From: Gnomoniopsis sp. IMI 355080
Taxonomy: Eukaryota > Ascomycota > Sordariomycetes > Diaporthales > Gnomoniaceae
DNA: 52,933 nucleotides
Direction of reading: 5' to 3'
Assembly: GCA_027946555.1 (NCBI GenBank)
Contig: JAPEVC010000236.1
Coordinates: 1 to 52,933 of the forward strand
This document shows, in pieces, positions 11,112 to 21,789 of this stretch. Under the pieces are notes generated by a model. It made no database searches. It was not told the origin of the DNA and saw only the letters and a program-made list of their open reading frames with translations. The number at the start of each line of letters is the position of its first letter. Within the stretch, counting starts at the first letter, position 1. The translations under genes and the position numbers were made by a program.

Positions 11112-12139
11112 ATGGCCGACCAGTCTCCGTCCAAAGCCACCTGCAGCCCGGTGGAAGCCGTCCAGGAGGAGGAAGAGAAGGACGCGGTGGTCAGGTTCCC
11201 GCCTGAGGAGGAAGCCGTAAGCCCAACTACTGAGCTCGCTATCAAGATTGGCACTGATGATCCATCCATCCTACAGGAGCTTCTGCACGAGTCCAACGCT
11301 CACAAGACCAAAGCAAACTCCCTCTACGTTCACGGCGACTACCACCAGGCCCTCGACATCTACGCCCAGGCCACCGATATCTGCCCCAACTATCTCGACT
11401 ATGAGCTCGCTCTCCTCCAGACCAACATTGCTGCCTGCCATCTGAAGCTACACGAGTGGAAGAACGCCATCGCTGCCACTACTACTTCCTTGGACAAACT
11501 CGACAAGCTGGATGCCAACATCGCCCTCGAGGTCAAGGCTGTTGAGGATGCCACATTGAACAAAGACCGTGACTTCTTTGCCGATGTGGACCATGAGATT
11601 GTCAGTCCGGGCGCCTCTCGTGCTGTCCCCGGGTCTGGTATTCCTCTTCAAGACGACCCTGGACGCCCCGCCCGCTCCCAGAGACTGTCCGATAGCAGGC
11701 GCATCCGTTACAAGGCTTTGATGCGCCGCGCTCGCGCTCGTAGCGAGCTAGGTGGCTGGCAGAACCTTGAGGGCGCCCGTGCCGACTATACCGTGCTGAA
11801 GAGCATGGACAACTTGACTCGTGACGATCACAGGCTCGTTGCTGCGCAGCTGGCGGCCTTGCCTGCCCGCATCAACGAGGCCAAGGAAAAGGAAACGGCC
11901 CAGATGTGGGATCAGCTCAAACAGGTATGTTATAGGCCAACTTTTCATATCCTGATTAGATCGCTACGCTCCTTTCCTTTTACATCGAGACCTCCTTCGA
12001 TCTCATGTGCTTACTTTTCTTTCTCTGTTGATAGCTCGGCAATGGAATCCTGAAGCCGTTTGGATTGAGTACGGACAATTTTCAGATGCAGCAGGATCCA
12101 AAGACTGGTGGATATAGCATGAACATGAAGTCAGGATAA
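11112..12139 (+). CDS. TTC1-like tetratricopeptide repeat protein
   Basis: Two exons, 11112-11924 and 12035-12139, with a 110-nt intron (GTATGT...GATAG). The protein is 305 residues. An acidic N-terminus (EEEEKD, EEEA) is followed by TPR helices from about residue 55 (KTKANSLYVHGDYHQALDIY, then ALLQTNIAACHLKLHEWKNA). The second exon supplies the conserved end LGNGILKPFGLSTDNFQ, a hallmark of TTC1 proteins, so the splice is well supported. TTC1 proteins are adaptors reported to bind Hsp90/Hsp70 chaperones and Ras or G-alpha proteins. The fungal role is poorly known, and a co-chaperone role is inference. The ATG at 11112 is the first in frame and opens the acidic region. Confidence 0.9.
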
Positions 12140-12249
12140 GCATACGAGACAAATCAGCTCTTCTGCACCGCTCCTTCGATATGCAGCAACGTTTTGTCTT
12201 CAAAGTGCAACAGAAATTGCTGCTGTGACCATGCTGTTGTTCAGTCCGC

Positions 12250-14215
12250 TTAAATGGCCTTGACCTGCCTTACAAACCGCGGAACTTCCTTGGTGAACTT
12301 CTTAGGGTCATCCCTCGCTCCCTCCTTCCAATACTCGTATTCAATCCACGCATTCTCTGGCATTTGTTCCTCCATGGCCGCCATCCAGTTACCCAAGGCT
12401 GGCGCCAGCGGTATGACCCCCGTCTCTAGGACGTATTGATCCCACAGCTTGATCAACTCCTCCAGCCTCTTGGGCTCCTGCTCCGCGAGGTCGTGTATCT
12501 CCCCGGGATCCTTGGCAAGGTTATACAACTGCCACTTCTCGGGCCCCTTTGGCTTGGGGATGAATACAATCTTCCAATCACCCTTCCGGCACGCAGCTCG
12601 CCCGCACGTCTCCCATCCGTTGATAAAGTCTTGCTCGTGGATCGTCTTGGCCGTTTTATTCAAGTACGGTACCATGCTCTTTCCGCGCATAGTGACAACT
12701 TCGCGCCCTTGGTAGATGGGCGCAGGGTGCTTGACGCCCGCCATTTCCAGGATTGTTGGCGCGAGGTCCATCACCGTAGAAAATTGGTGCGTCACCCCGC
12801 CTTTCTCATAGCCGCTCTCCCAACCCCTCGGTGGCTTCATCAAGAAGGGCACCCGTACTCCGCCTTCGGTGGTATAAGCTGGGACGGGTCAGTTGTGCCT
12901 ATTGGACGGGGAAAACGCTTGTACCGCGTCACGAAGAGCACAGGTAAGAGCGCGTGTAAGTAGCAGCCAGGAGAAGGAAGAAGAAATAAAAGGGAATAAG
13001 TAGGCAAGTATAGCGGAATTTACCTTTATATAACCGTGAAGGGGCTGTCGCAGCTTGCGCCCAGCGTGGCCCGTACCAGATGAAGCTGTCGCCATTCCCC
13101 AGGTTGTCAATATGGTTGTTGTAGTATTTCTTCAAGTGCTGAATCATGCCGCCTTGCACCATGGGATAGGCCTCGTACGCAGCGCCCTCGGCACCGTTGT
13201 CGGACAGGAAACACACAAAGGTATTGTCCAGCTCGTCCACGGACTGGAGGTAGTCGATGACCTTGCCGACATTGGCGTCTATGGCCTCCACCATGCCTGC
13301 AAAGACCTCCATCGCCCGACAGCTATTCGCCTTCTCTTCGGCGGACATGTCATTCCATTCCTTGACCTCCTCCGCAACCACCGGGTGTGGCTCGACGTCC
13401 TCACCTACGAGGCCTAGCTCCTTCAGCTTCGCAAGGCGCTTCAGCCTCAGCGCATCGGGGCCGTCGTCGTACACGCCCCGGTATTTGCGAATATACTCCT
13501 GCGGTGCCTGCAAAGGCCAATGCGGTGCTGTAAAAGGCAAGTAGCTGAAGAAGGGTCGCTCGTCCTTGGACTCCTTCCACTTGCGCAGATAGTCAACCAT
13601 CTTATCGCCGTATCCATCACTACTGTACCATCCATCTGGCAGCTTCTTTACGTATTCGCCGTCCTCGCTATGCAGGGCGATGAAGCTCATGGTCATGAAA
13701 CCTGGGATTTGGTCTTGGCCTTCCAGTTGCGGCTCAAAGGCATAGTGGTTGCTACAGGCTGGCAGATGCGCAAAGCTCTTCTCGAATCCTCGCGCCTGCG
13801 GACTGTGCTCGGGCGTGAGGCCCAGGTGCCACTTGCCAGCCATAAGCGTCAAATAACCATCATCTCGTAAGATCTCCGGAAGCGCAGCTACACGTTCGTT
13901 GAGATAGCCCTCATAGCCGGGCATGCCTCTCTGCGGAGCGGTCGACATGCCGCCTTTCGGGTCATTCTGGCCCGAGATGTTGGTCCACTCAATCAAGTTA
14001 CCGAGTCCGGCGATATGGTGATCGGTACCTGTCATGATCATGGCGCGCGAGGGGGAGCAAGCTGCTGCTGCATGAAAGTCGGTGAAGCGGAGACCACGAG
14101 CGGCAAGCTTGGACAGGTGAGGCGTAGAGATCTCCGAGCCAAAGGGGGTGATGTCGCTGAAGCCGAGGTCGTCGGCGACGATGACAAGGAAGTTGGGGCG
14201 CTTTTCGGGCGACAT
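12250..14215 (-). CDS. cysteine-type sulfatase (arylsulfatase family)
   Basis: Two exons, 13024-14215 and 12250-12878, with a 145-nt intron; 606 residues. The N-terminal RPNFLVIVADDLGFSD carries the metal-binding Asp pair (D15, D16). CSPSRAMIMTG at residue 53 is the sulfatase signature whose Cys is converted to formylglycine, so activity needs a formylglycine-generating enzyme encoded elsewhere. Further family motifs are AGKWHLG, APHWPLQAP and FLSDNGAEG. The second exon continues AYTTEGGVRVPFLMKPP and ends in the C-terminal subdomain. Type I sulfatases hydrolyse sulfate esters and help fungi scavenge sulfur. No signal peptide is visible, which suggests an intracellular enzyme. Reading through the intron would add a hydrophobic 30-residue tail ending at 12929. 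Confidence 0.93.
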
Positions 14216-16326
14216 GATGAGATGGTACGGTATGGGTTTCCTAACTTCGAGGCAAGGGAGAGTGGCGAGAGAGTAGAGAGAGAAGACGGACTAAAGTATA
14301 TCTTGCTTGGAAAAGGTTACTATGCATGTACTTATGTTACTGTGTACCGTACCTACGGCGACCATCGGGACCCGTGCGTGCGAGTTACGTGCTTGGCCTT
14401 GAAACGCGTGTACTTGCAGCATCTCCACTGAACCAGGACGAGGCACAAAGCACAACCAAGGTCGAATGATGGTTATGGTCGTTGTTTGGTGTAAGATGAT
14501 TGGCTGGGGCGGGCCATCCCCTCTCCTGGCGTCTCCATCGGGTTTAATACTATATGTACTACAGGGTGGATGTCGGCAGTACTTCTGCCTTTGTCGAGAA
14601 CAACTCGGGTTACGGGTGTCGGTAGGCTCGGAGAAACAGCAGTGACAATGTCACCAGGCACACAAATACTTCATGCCCCCCAGAGTGATAACGAGGACTG
14701 AGTCACTCCTTGAAGAACGACGTCCAACCTTGCAACCGCCCCCGTCCATGGAGTCGAAGGCTTTCCGGGATTCACGGGCCGGACGAGGGTAAGCGAATGC
14801 TTGATCACTTTTGTGGGTTGTGGCTGGCCCGGCATGTTGCCATCTCCAGGGGTGATCGCGACGTTGCTGGTTTGTACTTACGGTTCACTTTAGCCCCGCT
14901 GCCACGTAGAGCCATTCGCAAACCGCAAGCCGCTGTATATGAGGCATGTCGGCAAGGCATTTGAGGATTACAGAGGAGCGTCAGGCTTGAATGGGATGCT
15001 ATGAGGACTACACGGTGGTCAAACTTCTGGCTCTGCGCCCCGTCCGCTATAGTGCTTACTACTGTAGCTCTTTACCGGGAGGCATTATCCAAACTGTTGA
15101 TACTCATCCGCTGACACGTCGGAGCTATCAAGGCTTCATCTCGCCTGCGAAAGTGTTCTTATGTGCTCAGCCGGGTCAGTCGTCGAATTTCCCTCGATCT
15201 CGGAGCGGCAATTCATGGCCATGCGTTAGGCCGCTGAGCCTGTGGTGTATAGAGCTCGCGATATTTCGAATTCGAGTTGGGGCAATGGTCCCGATTACAT
15301 GTCTGTCCGACTTCATCCAATACCCAACGTCACTCTCTGCCTTTAGATCTCTGGAACGCTCTACAGTATTGCTTCATGCTCTACAGTATTGTAATCCCTC
15401 CGGACCTTTGCTCTTCTCGCCTTTGTAATCATACCGGAATCCCTCTGCTTATGCCTCTTACCGGTTGGGCTTACTCAGACGTGGCATTGCAGCCACGTTC
15501 CGAAATAACGTTTCGTCAGCCCGGGCCGTTGTCAGACGAGCCCATCCATCGATCTTTCTACCTGAACCACACCCATTCTTCTGTTGCTCGGCACCCAGGA
15601 GTCAGAGTCTTCCGCGGATCACCGCGCCGACCGCGATAGTGTGCTGTCCATCGCAATGACTGTGAGGGTGTAGTCAAGGTTGGTCTGGAAAGCGTGTCCA
15701 GTGGACTTTATCCCCGCTAATCCAAACAACTACGAAATGGCCGCTGAGCTGGCCTGTAACCCTGGAAACCCAGGATTCGCATTTCACAAATACTTCCTAC
15801 ATGCTATGATACATCACAGGCCATCCCATGCGGCCAGGTGCGCTCACCAAACAACGATGTGTACATCCAGACATTCCACCATCCTCTTATCAATGCCCAG
15901 TTGCGTCTCGGCCACGGCCGACTTGTTTCAAGAGGACTAAAACATCTTGTCCCTTCTGTCCTCTGTCAGGGTCAGTCACGGCCAAGAATCTCACTTCTCA
16001 TAGTCTTGCTGATGAGTTTAGGAGACCGTGGTCTGGCCGAGGGCTTTAAACAAAACTCAAACGTGTCTAGCTGAAGCTGCAAGCACAAGGCTGAGTGTGC
16101 AGTATGGCAAGGGCGAGATACAAAAGATGTGTGCATTGCACTCTTCGTTGCAGTCCCAATTTAGGTACATATGCGAACTCTTTACAGGCGTCGAGAAAAA
16201 CTCAAAACTTGTGGCCAGATCCAACAATATTGCTTGACTCTTCCCGGGCTGGACTTTACCAACGACTTGTGCTGGACACGGCATTGAGAAGAGTTACTAC
16301 GATAAAAATTTAGGTAGACCTACACA
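14216..16326. other. 2.1-kb gene-poor stretch
   Basis: No gene is recognised. The longest ATG frame is 14991-15428 (+, 145 codons), with no domain, signal peptide or obvious introns; I treat it as chance. It may hold the promoter and leader of the membrane-protein gene at 16327. A small tandem duplication lies at 15358-15391. Confidence 0.4.
15358..15391. repeat. short direct repeat, 14 bp at 20-bp period
   Basis: GCTCTACAGTATTG occurs twice, 20 bases apart, in a gene-free stretch. It looks like a local duplication. Confidence 0.75.
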
Positions 16327-17022
16327 ATGGTCGGCCTCTCCTCAGACACAATGACCCTCCCTCTCCTCCCACGCACCCTTCCGCGATCCACAACCAGCCT
16401 TCATTTCAAATCTGTCCCCGCTGCCGTTAGTCGAAATGCCTCACCACTCCGACACATCAATGAACCCCGCCATGTTGAGGTGCACTCATGGCCTGAGTGG
16501 GCTCGAATTGCCTTCTTCGTCAGTATGGGACTCGGTACTCTCCTCATCCTCATCCTTGTTGCCTTTCTTTGCTCTCGGCAGCGTCAGCGGAAGGGCATGA
16601 AAACCGTCTCGCAGAAGGACGCCGCCGCCTACGAAAGTACCAGCACCGTCGGACTCCCTCAGGGGGCTACGCTACCCTACAGCCAAGTGCCTTATGGAGG
16701 ATTTGTATCCGATGCCGGGGACGACGTTACGCCGCCTCAACAGGCGATGGCGCCGCCTCGGCCGCTGGGTGCTCAGGCGTTGAGCCCAAACAATAATGGT
16801 ATGTATGATGTGCCACTCGAGACGAGCTATGGATACGGGCCTGCCGATCCTTTTGGCCCGGGTCAGCACGCTCAGCATGCGGACCCAAATGTGTGGAGGT
16901 CAAGGAGTCAGAAAAGTATTGGCACGAGTACTATGACGAGCCAGAGTGCGGCACCGGTAGTGGATCAAGGGTCGGCGTTCTCGCCTTGGAATAGCCCCAC
17001 GAAGAAGACATTCAAGTTCTGA
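16327..17022 (+). CDS. single-pass membrane protein, unknown function
   Basis: Single-exon frame of 231 residues from an ATG at 16327. A second Met at codon 9 is a possible alternative start. One transmembrane helix lies at about residues 61-82 (IAFFVSMGLGTLLILILVAF), followed by a basic stop-transfer stretch RQRQRKGMK. The N-terminal 60 residues are Ser/Arg/Pro-rich with no clear cleavable signal. The C-terminal ~145 residues are rich in Pro, Gly, Gln and Tyr and look disordered. By the positive-inside rule the long tail is cytosolic. Many ascomycete genomes encode such single-TM proteins with disordered tails, but I cannot assign a family. Codon use and the smooth frame favour a real gene. 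Confidence 0.7.
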   Translation: MVGLSSDTMTLPLLPRTLPRSTTSLHFKSVPAAVSRNASPLRHINEPRHVEVHSWPEWARIAFFVSMGLGTLLILILVAFLCSRQRQRKGMKTVSQKDAAAYESTSTVGLPQGATLPYSQVPYGGFVSDAGDDVTPPQQAMAPPRPLGAQALSPNNNGMYDVPLETSYGYGPADPFGPGQHAQHADPNVWRSRSQKSIGTSTMTSQSAAPVVDQGSAFSPWNSPTKKTFKF

Positions 17023-17957
17023 GCACAAGGGAAGACTTTTGTTGTATTAAACGGCATCGAAGAAAATTATCAAGTATGTGTCATTCGGCGTTTTATTTAT
17101 CTTTGACAAGGCGTTCTGTTCACTCTGGTCTGTCTGGGTTGCCATGGTGGGCGTCCTTGGAAATGTTTCTGTCAGAATTGATACATAGTATAGCCCCTTG
17201 CCTCTTTCTCTGTTCTCCTTTCATTTTTGTTTTCTAATCGCTGTCTTCCTTTAACAGGAGATGTGTTCATGTCTATTTATAGCACTCGAAGATTACTATT
17301 AGAATTGCAGATCCACTACTTACAACATGGTCTAATAAGCGAGGCTGCGAATCTGAAAATCCAGAGTTGGACTCGAACAATTTTGAGATGAGTATATTCA
17401 ATTAGTCTTACAAACGTAAGCAGGGTATAACGATTCGGTGAGTGATGTAGATCCAATTCGTGAGATCGGGTACATGATTTTCGAGACGTGAGGTCACCCA
17501 CGTACTCATTCCTTGTGCGTCCGATCAAGACGGGCGCATTTTATTCGAGGCGCGGTCGCTTTGAGAGCGGCACAAAGTCACACAGACGAAAATATGGATC
17601 AGCCCTACTAGGTCTCGTTCGTATTCACTGGACTTTGTTGTTACGTAGTCGCCTTCTCTTAGGCACATCTAGTCCCATAATAGTCTTGGCTGGATGATAT
17701 AGCTCCACAGATTTGAAGAGTCATTTGGCAACACGACAGTGCGTATCCGTAATAATGGACTATACGATTTCGAATCATTCCCGATCCGGACCGTGAGAGA
17801 GAACTTTAAAATAAGCTTACGGAAGTCTAAGACATCAGCCCCAGTCCTCTACTAATCTGCCACCGATATAATTCAGCGTCAATCTCAAGATTTCAAGGCC
17901 CTCTATTCCAGCCGCACATTCTTTCCTATAGTTGCTCTGTCATCAGCAACATCCAGA
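17023..17957. other. spacer and promoter region of the GMC oxidoreductase gene
   Basis: 935 bases, fairly AT-rich, with no supported gene. The last ~100 bases before 17958 are pyrimidine-rich, as in a fungal leader. Confidence 0.5.
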
Positions 17958-19806
17958 ATGCGTGTTTTTTTGCAAGTCGCTTCTGCTGTAGCAGGCCTGC
18001 TGCCTCTTGTAGTATCTGCTGCTCCATTGCTGGAGATCAAAGCTGGACAATGGACGAACGAGTCTTATGACTATATCATCGTCGGCGCAGGTCCAGCAGG
18101 GATTATTGTAGCGGATCGCCTCAGCGAAACAGGAAAAAAGACGCTTCTTCTGGAACAAGGCGGTCCTTCTTACGGAATCACCGGCGGAACAGAGAGGCCT
18201 GGATGGTTGAATGGTACGGATCTGAGCCGTGTAGATGTACCAGGGCTTTGTGAGTGTTGTTTGCTCTCTTGTTTAACGGATCCACCCTTTACGAGAAGGC
18301 TGAACTCATGGGAGCTAATATGCCACTTCAAATACAGACAACACAATTTTTGCAGGATCGGACTCTCTTTTGTGCAACGAACGCTACTCGGCGTATGGAG
18401 GTTGCAACATTGGTGGCTCATCTTCCATCAACGCTGGTCTCTATTTCGAACCACCTGCGTCAGATTGGGACATGTTCCATCCTGAAGGATGGAAGAGTTT
18501 AGATGTTGCAGCGTCCGTTGAGCGTCTGTACCAGCGACAGCCCTCGATCCAAGTCCCTTCACAGGACAACAAGCTCTATGCGCAGTCCGGCTACGAGGCG
18601 GCACGAAAGTGGTTGGTCGACGGCGCGGGCTACTCAGAGGTCAACATCAACGACCAAGCGAATGACAAATATGCTGTTTTCGGTCATACTGAATATGACT
18701 ACGCGAATGGACAAAGGGGTGGGCCAGTGACGACCTATCTCCAGACATCGTTAGCCAGAGACAATTTTTCTCTGAGAAGCAATGTCACAGTGATCCGGGC
18801 GGTAAGAAATGGGTCCAGGGCGACAGGTGTCTTGGCGACCGTGGACGGAGAAGATGTGATGATCAATCTTACCTCGACCGGGCGTGTTGTGTTCAGCGGC
18901 GGCGCTATATTCAGCCCATCGCTCCTGATGCACTCCGGAATAGGACCGGCCGATGTTCTCACAACTTTGGCCGAAGCTGGCGCCCTGGACTCAACCTTGA
19001 CACCATCGACTTGGATCAACAATTCCGATGTTGGCGCCCAGCTTTTCGATAATCCGAACACTTTCATTGTGCTCAGCAGTCCAGATGTTGATTCGTACAC
19101 ATACTCTTATCGATCACCTATCGTGTCTGACCGAGACTTGTACCTCGCTGAGCGTTCCGGGCCGTATGCATTTGCTGGCCAGACATCTGTATTTTGGTCC
19201 TACATCAATCATACGGACACGCCTCCATCCGGTCTCCAGGGAACCATCGGTACAGCGGGAGCTTTCGATTACGTGAACGGAAGTGAAATCACTTTAAACA
19301 TCTACGGCACATCAGGAATGCTTTCCACTGGTCACGTTGCTGTGACGCGAGACTTGGACAGCGGCAAATTTGTTCCCGGACCTAGCAGCGGAATGTACTA
19401 CTCGGACGCTGCGGGCCGTGACGCAGATGACATCGCACAATTCATATTCGATATCTTTTCAGTATTGGATGAAAGTGGCGACGGTCTCCAGCCCTTAAAC
19501 TTGGCCAGGAACTCCACCAAAGATGAGATCAAAGCATATATCACGACCCCTTCTGATTATGCCGTCGGAGCGGTCAATCATTTTAGCTCTAGTTGCCGGA
19601 TGGGGAAATGCGTAGATAATTCGACACGTGTAATCGGGATGGATAACCTCCATGTAGTCGACGCAAGCATTCTGGCACCGCTTACGGTGAATCCCCAGTT
19701 TGGAGTGATGGTCGCCGGTGAGAGGGGCGCGGAGCTGATCAAAATTATGGATGGGTCAAACGACCAATCGGACTCAATTAGTGTTTGGACAACTATGACG
19801 GACTGA
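17958..19806 (+). CDS. secreted GMC oxidoreductase, CDH-flavodomain-like
   Basis: Two exons, 17958-18249 and 18338-19806, with an 88-nt intron (GTGAGT...TACAG); 586 residues. A signal peptide covers about residues 1-21 (hydrophobic core, then VVSA-A). The FAD-binding YDYIIVGAGPAGIIVADRL has GxGxxG at 43-48 and the ribose-binding Glu at 66. The splice yields VDVPGLYNTIFAGSDSL, and GGCNIGGSSSINAGLYF is the GMC signature region. The active site is predicted as H512 (NHFSSSCRMG) with N549 (VNPQFG), the His/Asn pair of cellobiose dehydrogenase rather than the His/His pair of many GMC enzymes. Many NxS/T sites suggest glycosylation. The haem cytochrome domain of CDH is absent. It probably oxidises a sugar or alcohol outside the cell; the substrate is unknown. 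It ends 127 bp from the convergent sirtuin gene. Confidence 0.9.
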
Positions 19807-19933
19807 GAAGTTGCTGTAATTGGACGGTTATATTTGCAATACTACAAGTGCGAAGACAAAAGCTATCCTATGCGCCAAACGTCCACTGTCGAGGTCACCG
19901 ATCGAGATGGCGACGGAGACCCAGACCCAATGC

Positions 19934-20999
19934 TCAAAACCCGTTCACGACTTTCAGCAATAGTTGTGGCAGGACTTCAGCGGCATCGCCCTGGAAGAAG
20001 AAATCTTTCTTCCCCAGTCCATTCGCCGACTCGGGGTCAGGATTGATGACGATGATCCTTGCGCCCATTCCCTTTGCCTTCGCTGTGTACGCTGCCGCAG
20101 GATATACTTGAGCTGAGGTGCCTACGACAAGGACAAAGTCGATGGGGCCGCCCTCCCAGATCCACCTATCTATTTCGCCCAACATCTCCTCGTCGAGTCT
20201 CTCGTTGAACCAGACCACACCGGGCCTCAATAGACCGTCTTTGCACTTGGGACAATGAGGAAGGTCTTTGATGTTGATCTTCGGGACGGGCAACGTTGGA
20301 TCGAGGAGGGGCAGTCCTTGGTCCGCTGGGGTATTGGCGGCAGAAGCGGCGCAGAGTGCGGGGCAGAGGGGATCGTCCCGATTGTCCTCCTCGATGAAGT
20401 CGCAAGATTCGTTGAAACACTTGATATCCAGGATATTGCCGTGAAGCAACCGGAGCTTTTCTTTGGGATGGCCGGCGCGCACAGAAAGGCCTGAGAAGAA
20501 TCAGCAGGGTGACCGCGAGATGAAGGGTAGGTGGGGGGTGCAAGGGTTGTCTTTCACCATCTACGTTCTGTGTGAGACAGAGGAAGTTTTCCTTCTTGTT
20601 GGCTAGTTGAGCCAGGGCAAAATGACCAAGGTTCGGTTGTGCTTTGAGAGCCATGTGTCTCCTCCAGGCGTAGAACAGCCATACAAGAGCAGGGTCTTTG
20701 CGGAAAGCGTCAGGTGTGGCCAGCGACGTCGGTTCGTGATTCCTCCATAGACCGCCTGTACCACGGAAGGTGGGCAAGCCGGATGCCACAGACAGGCCAG
20801 CTCCACAGAGAGCGAGGATGCGGTTGCTCGTGTGGAGGAGGCCCTGGACCTCCTCGATCGATGTGCTGGGACCGGAGGCCATGTTGAGTTTTGAGGATGA
20901 GGTCCAAAATGGGCGGTTTGGGCGTGGATACAAAGTTGAATTATAGCGGATTAGAGTCTTGATGATAGTAATATGCTGCAAAAAGGAATTGCTCCTCAT
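19934..20999 (-). CDS. SIRT5-like NAD-dependent protein deacylase (class III sirtuin)
   Basis: Two exons, 20558-20882 (or -20999) and 19934-20490, with a 67-nt intron (donor GTGAAA, acceptor TTCTCAG). Two in-frame ATGs exist. The one at 20882 gives a 293-residue core sirtuin; the one at 20999 adds 39 residues with six Arg/Lys and no Asp or Glu, which looks like a mitochondrial presequence. Core numbering: GAGLSVASGLPTFRG (27-41), QNVDG (105-109), catalytic H125 (LRLLHGN), zinc cysteines 133, 138, 188 and 191, and VGTSAQVYPAA. Y71 and R74 in LFYAWRR match the Tyr/Arg pair by which SIRT5 binds succinyl and malonyl lysine. It is therefore probably a desuccinylase/demalonylase; this is inference from the motif. 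Confidence 0.92.
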
Positions 21000-21789
21000 G
21001 CTTGGCCGCAGGCCCGCAGCCCGAGCCCAGGGAGCTGCACACGGTCAATTCAGTGTGTACTCTTGCCAATATAGCAAACGAGTGCTAAGCCTTTGGCTGC
21101 AGCTTCTGCTGTGATGCGAATACCTGGAATGCAATCTGTGAAGTGTCTTGGTCTGTATGTAATATGAGGGACGATTCGACCCGACGTTGATAGCTCTGGC
21201 AACTTGCTTAGTCAATCATCCACCCCTGTCGATGAGGAGGGCATGTTGGACCCCGAGGCCTATTTTATTATGTCCTGTCGAAGCATCTGAGCGAGCGGTC
21301 ACATCATTTAATCCCCTAGGTATGTATGAATGAGCTGCGCTATCACAGTGTCCTAAGGGCTAGATCAATATTCCCATGAAATCAGACGTGATCATTTGGT
21401 CAACCTCGTTCCAGCAGCACTGTACTGTACAAGTCTACGGAGGCAGTAGTCTACGAGGTACTGTAGGAACATCTACCTGATGTAGCTTGAGTACAAGTGG
21501 CGATCAATCTTATCCACCAAGTCCTCATGATGGTGGCTATTAGATAACATGCTTATTCGATACAAATGTGAATACATAGATTCACTGCCCTCCTTGCGTC
21601 TTCGCAGTGAATGCCGATGACAAGCACCGATGGTGGCCCCCTGATAGCAATTTGATCGAGCCAGTGAGCGATTTTAGGGGTTGATGTCGGAGGAAATTCT
21701 CGCCTATGTGCTGGAAATCCTGAACGGAACATGCTTTGACTGCTTTTGTCCGGCCGGAGACTCGATAATTCGCGCTGAACTTTGACTCA
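21000..21789. other. spacer, no gene seen
   Basis: Region upstream of the sirtuin and downstream of the DUF3712-type gene. It contains a CCTAGGTATG motif near 21315 and a few short frames, with no gene recognised. Confidence 0.55.

Noticed and set aside
14991..15428. 145-codon ATG frame in the gene-poor stretch
   Set aside because: No domain, signal, intron or coding-like composition; probably chance, though a species-specific gene cannot be excluded.
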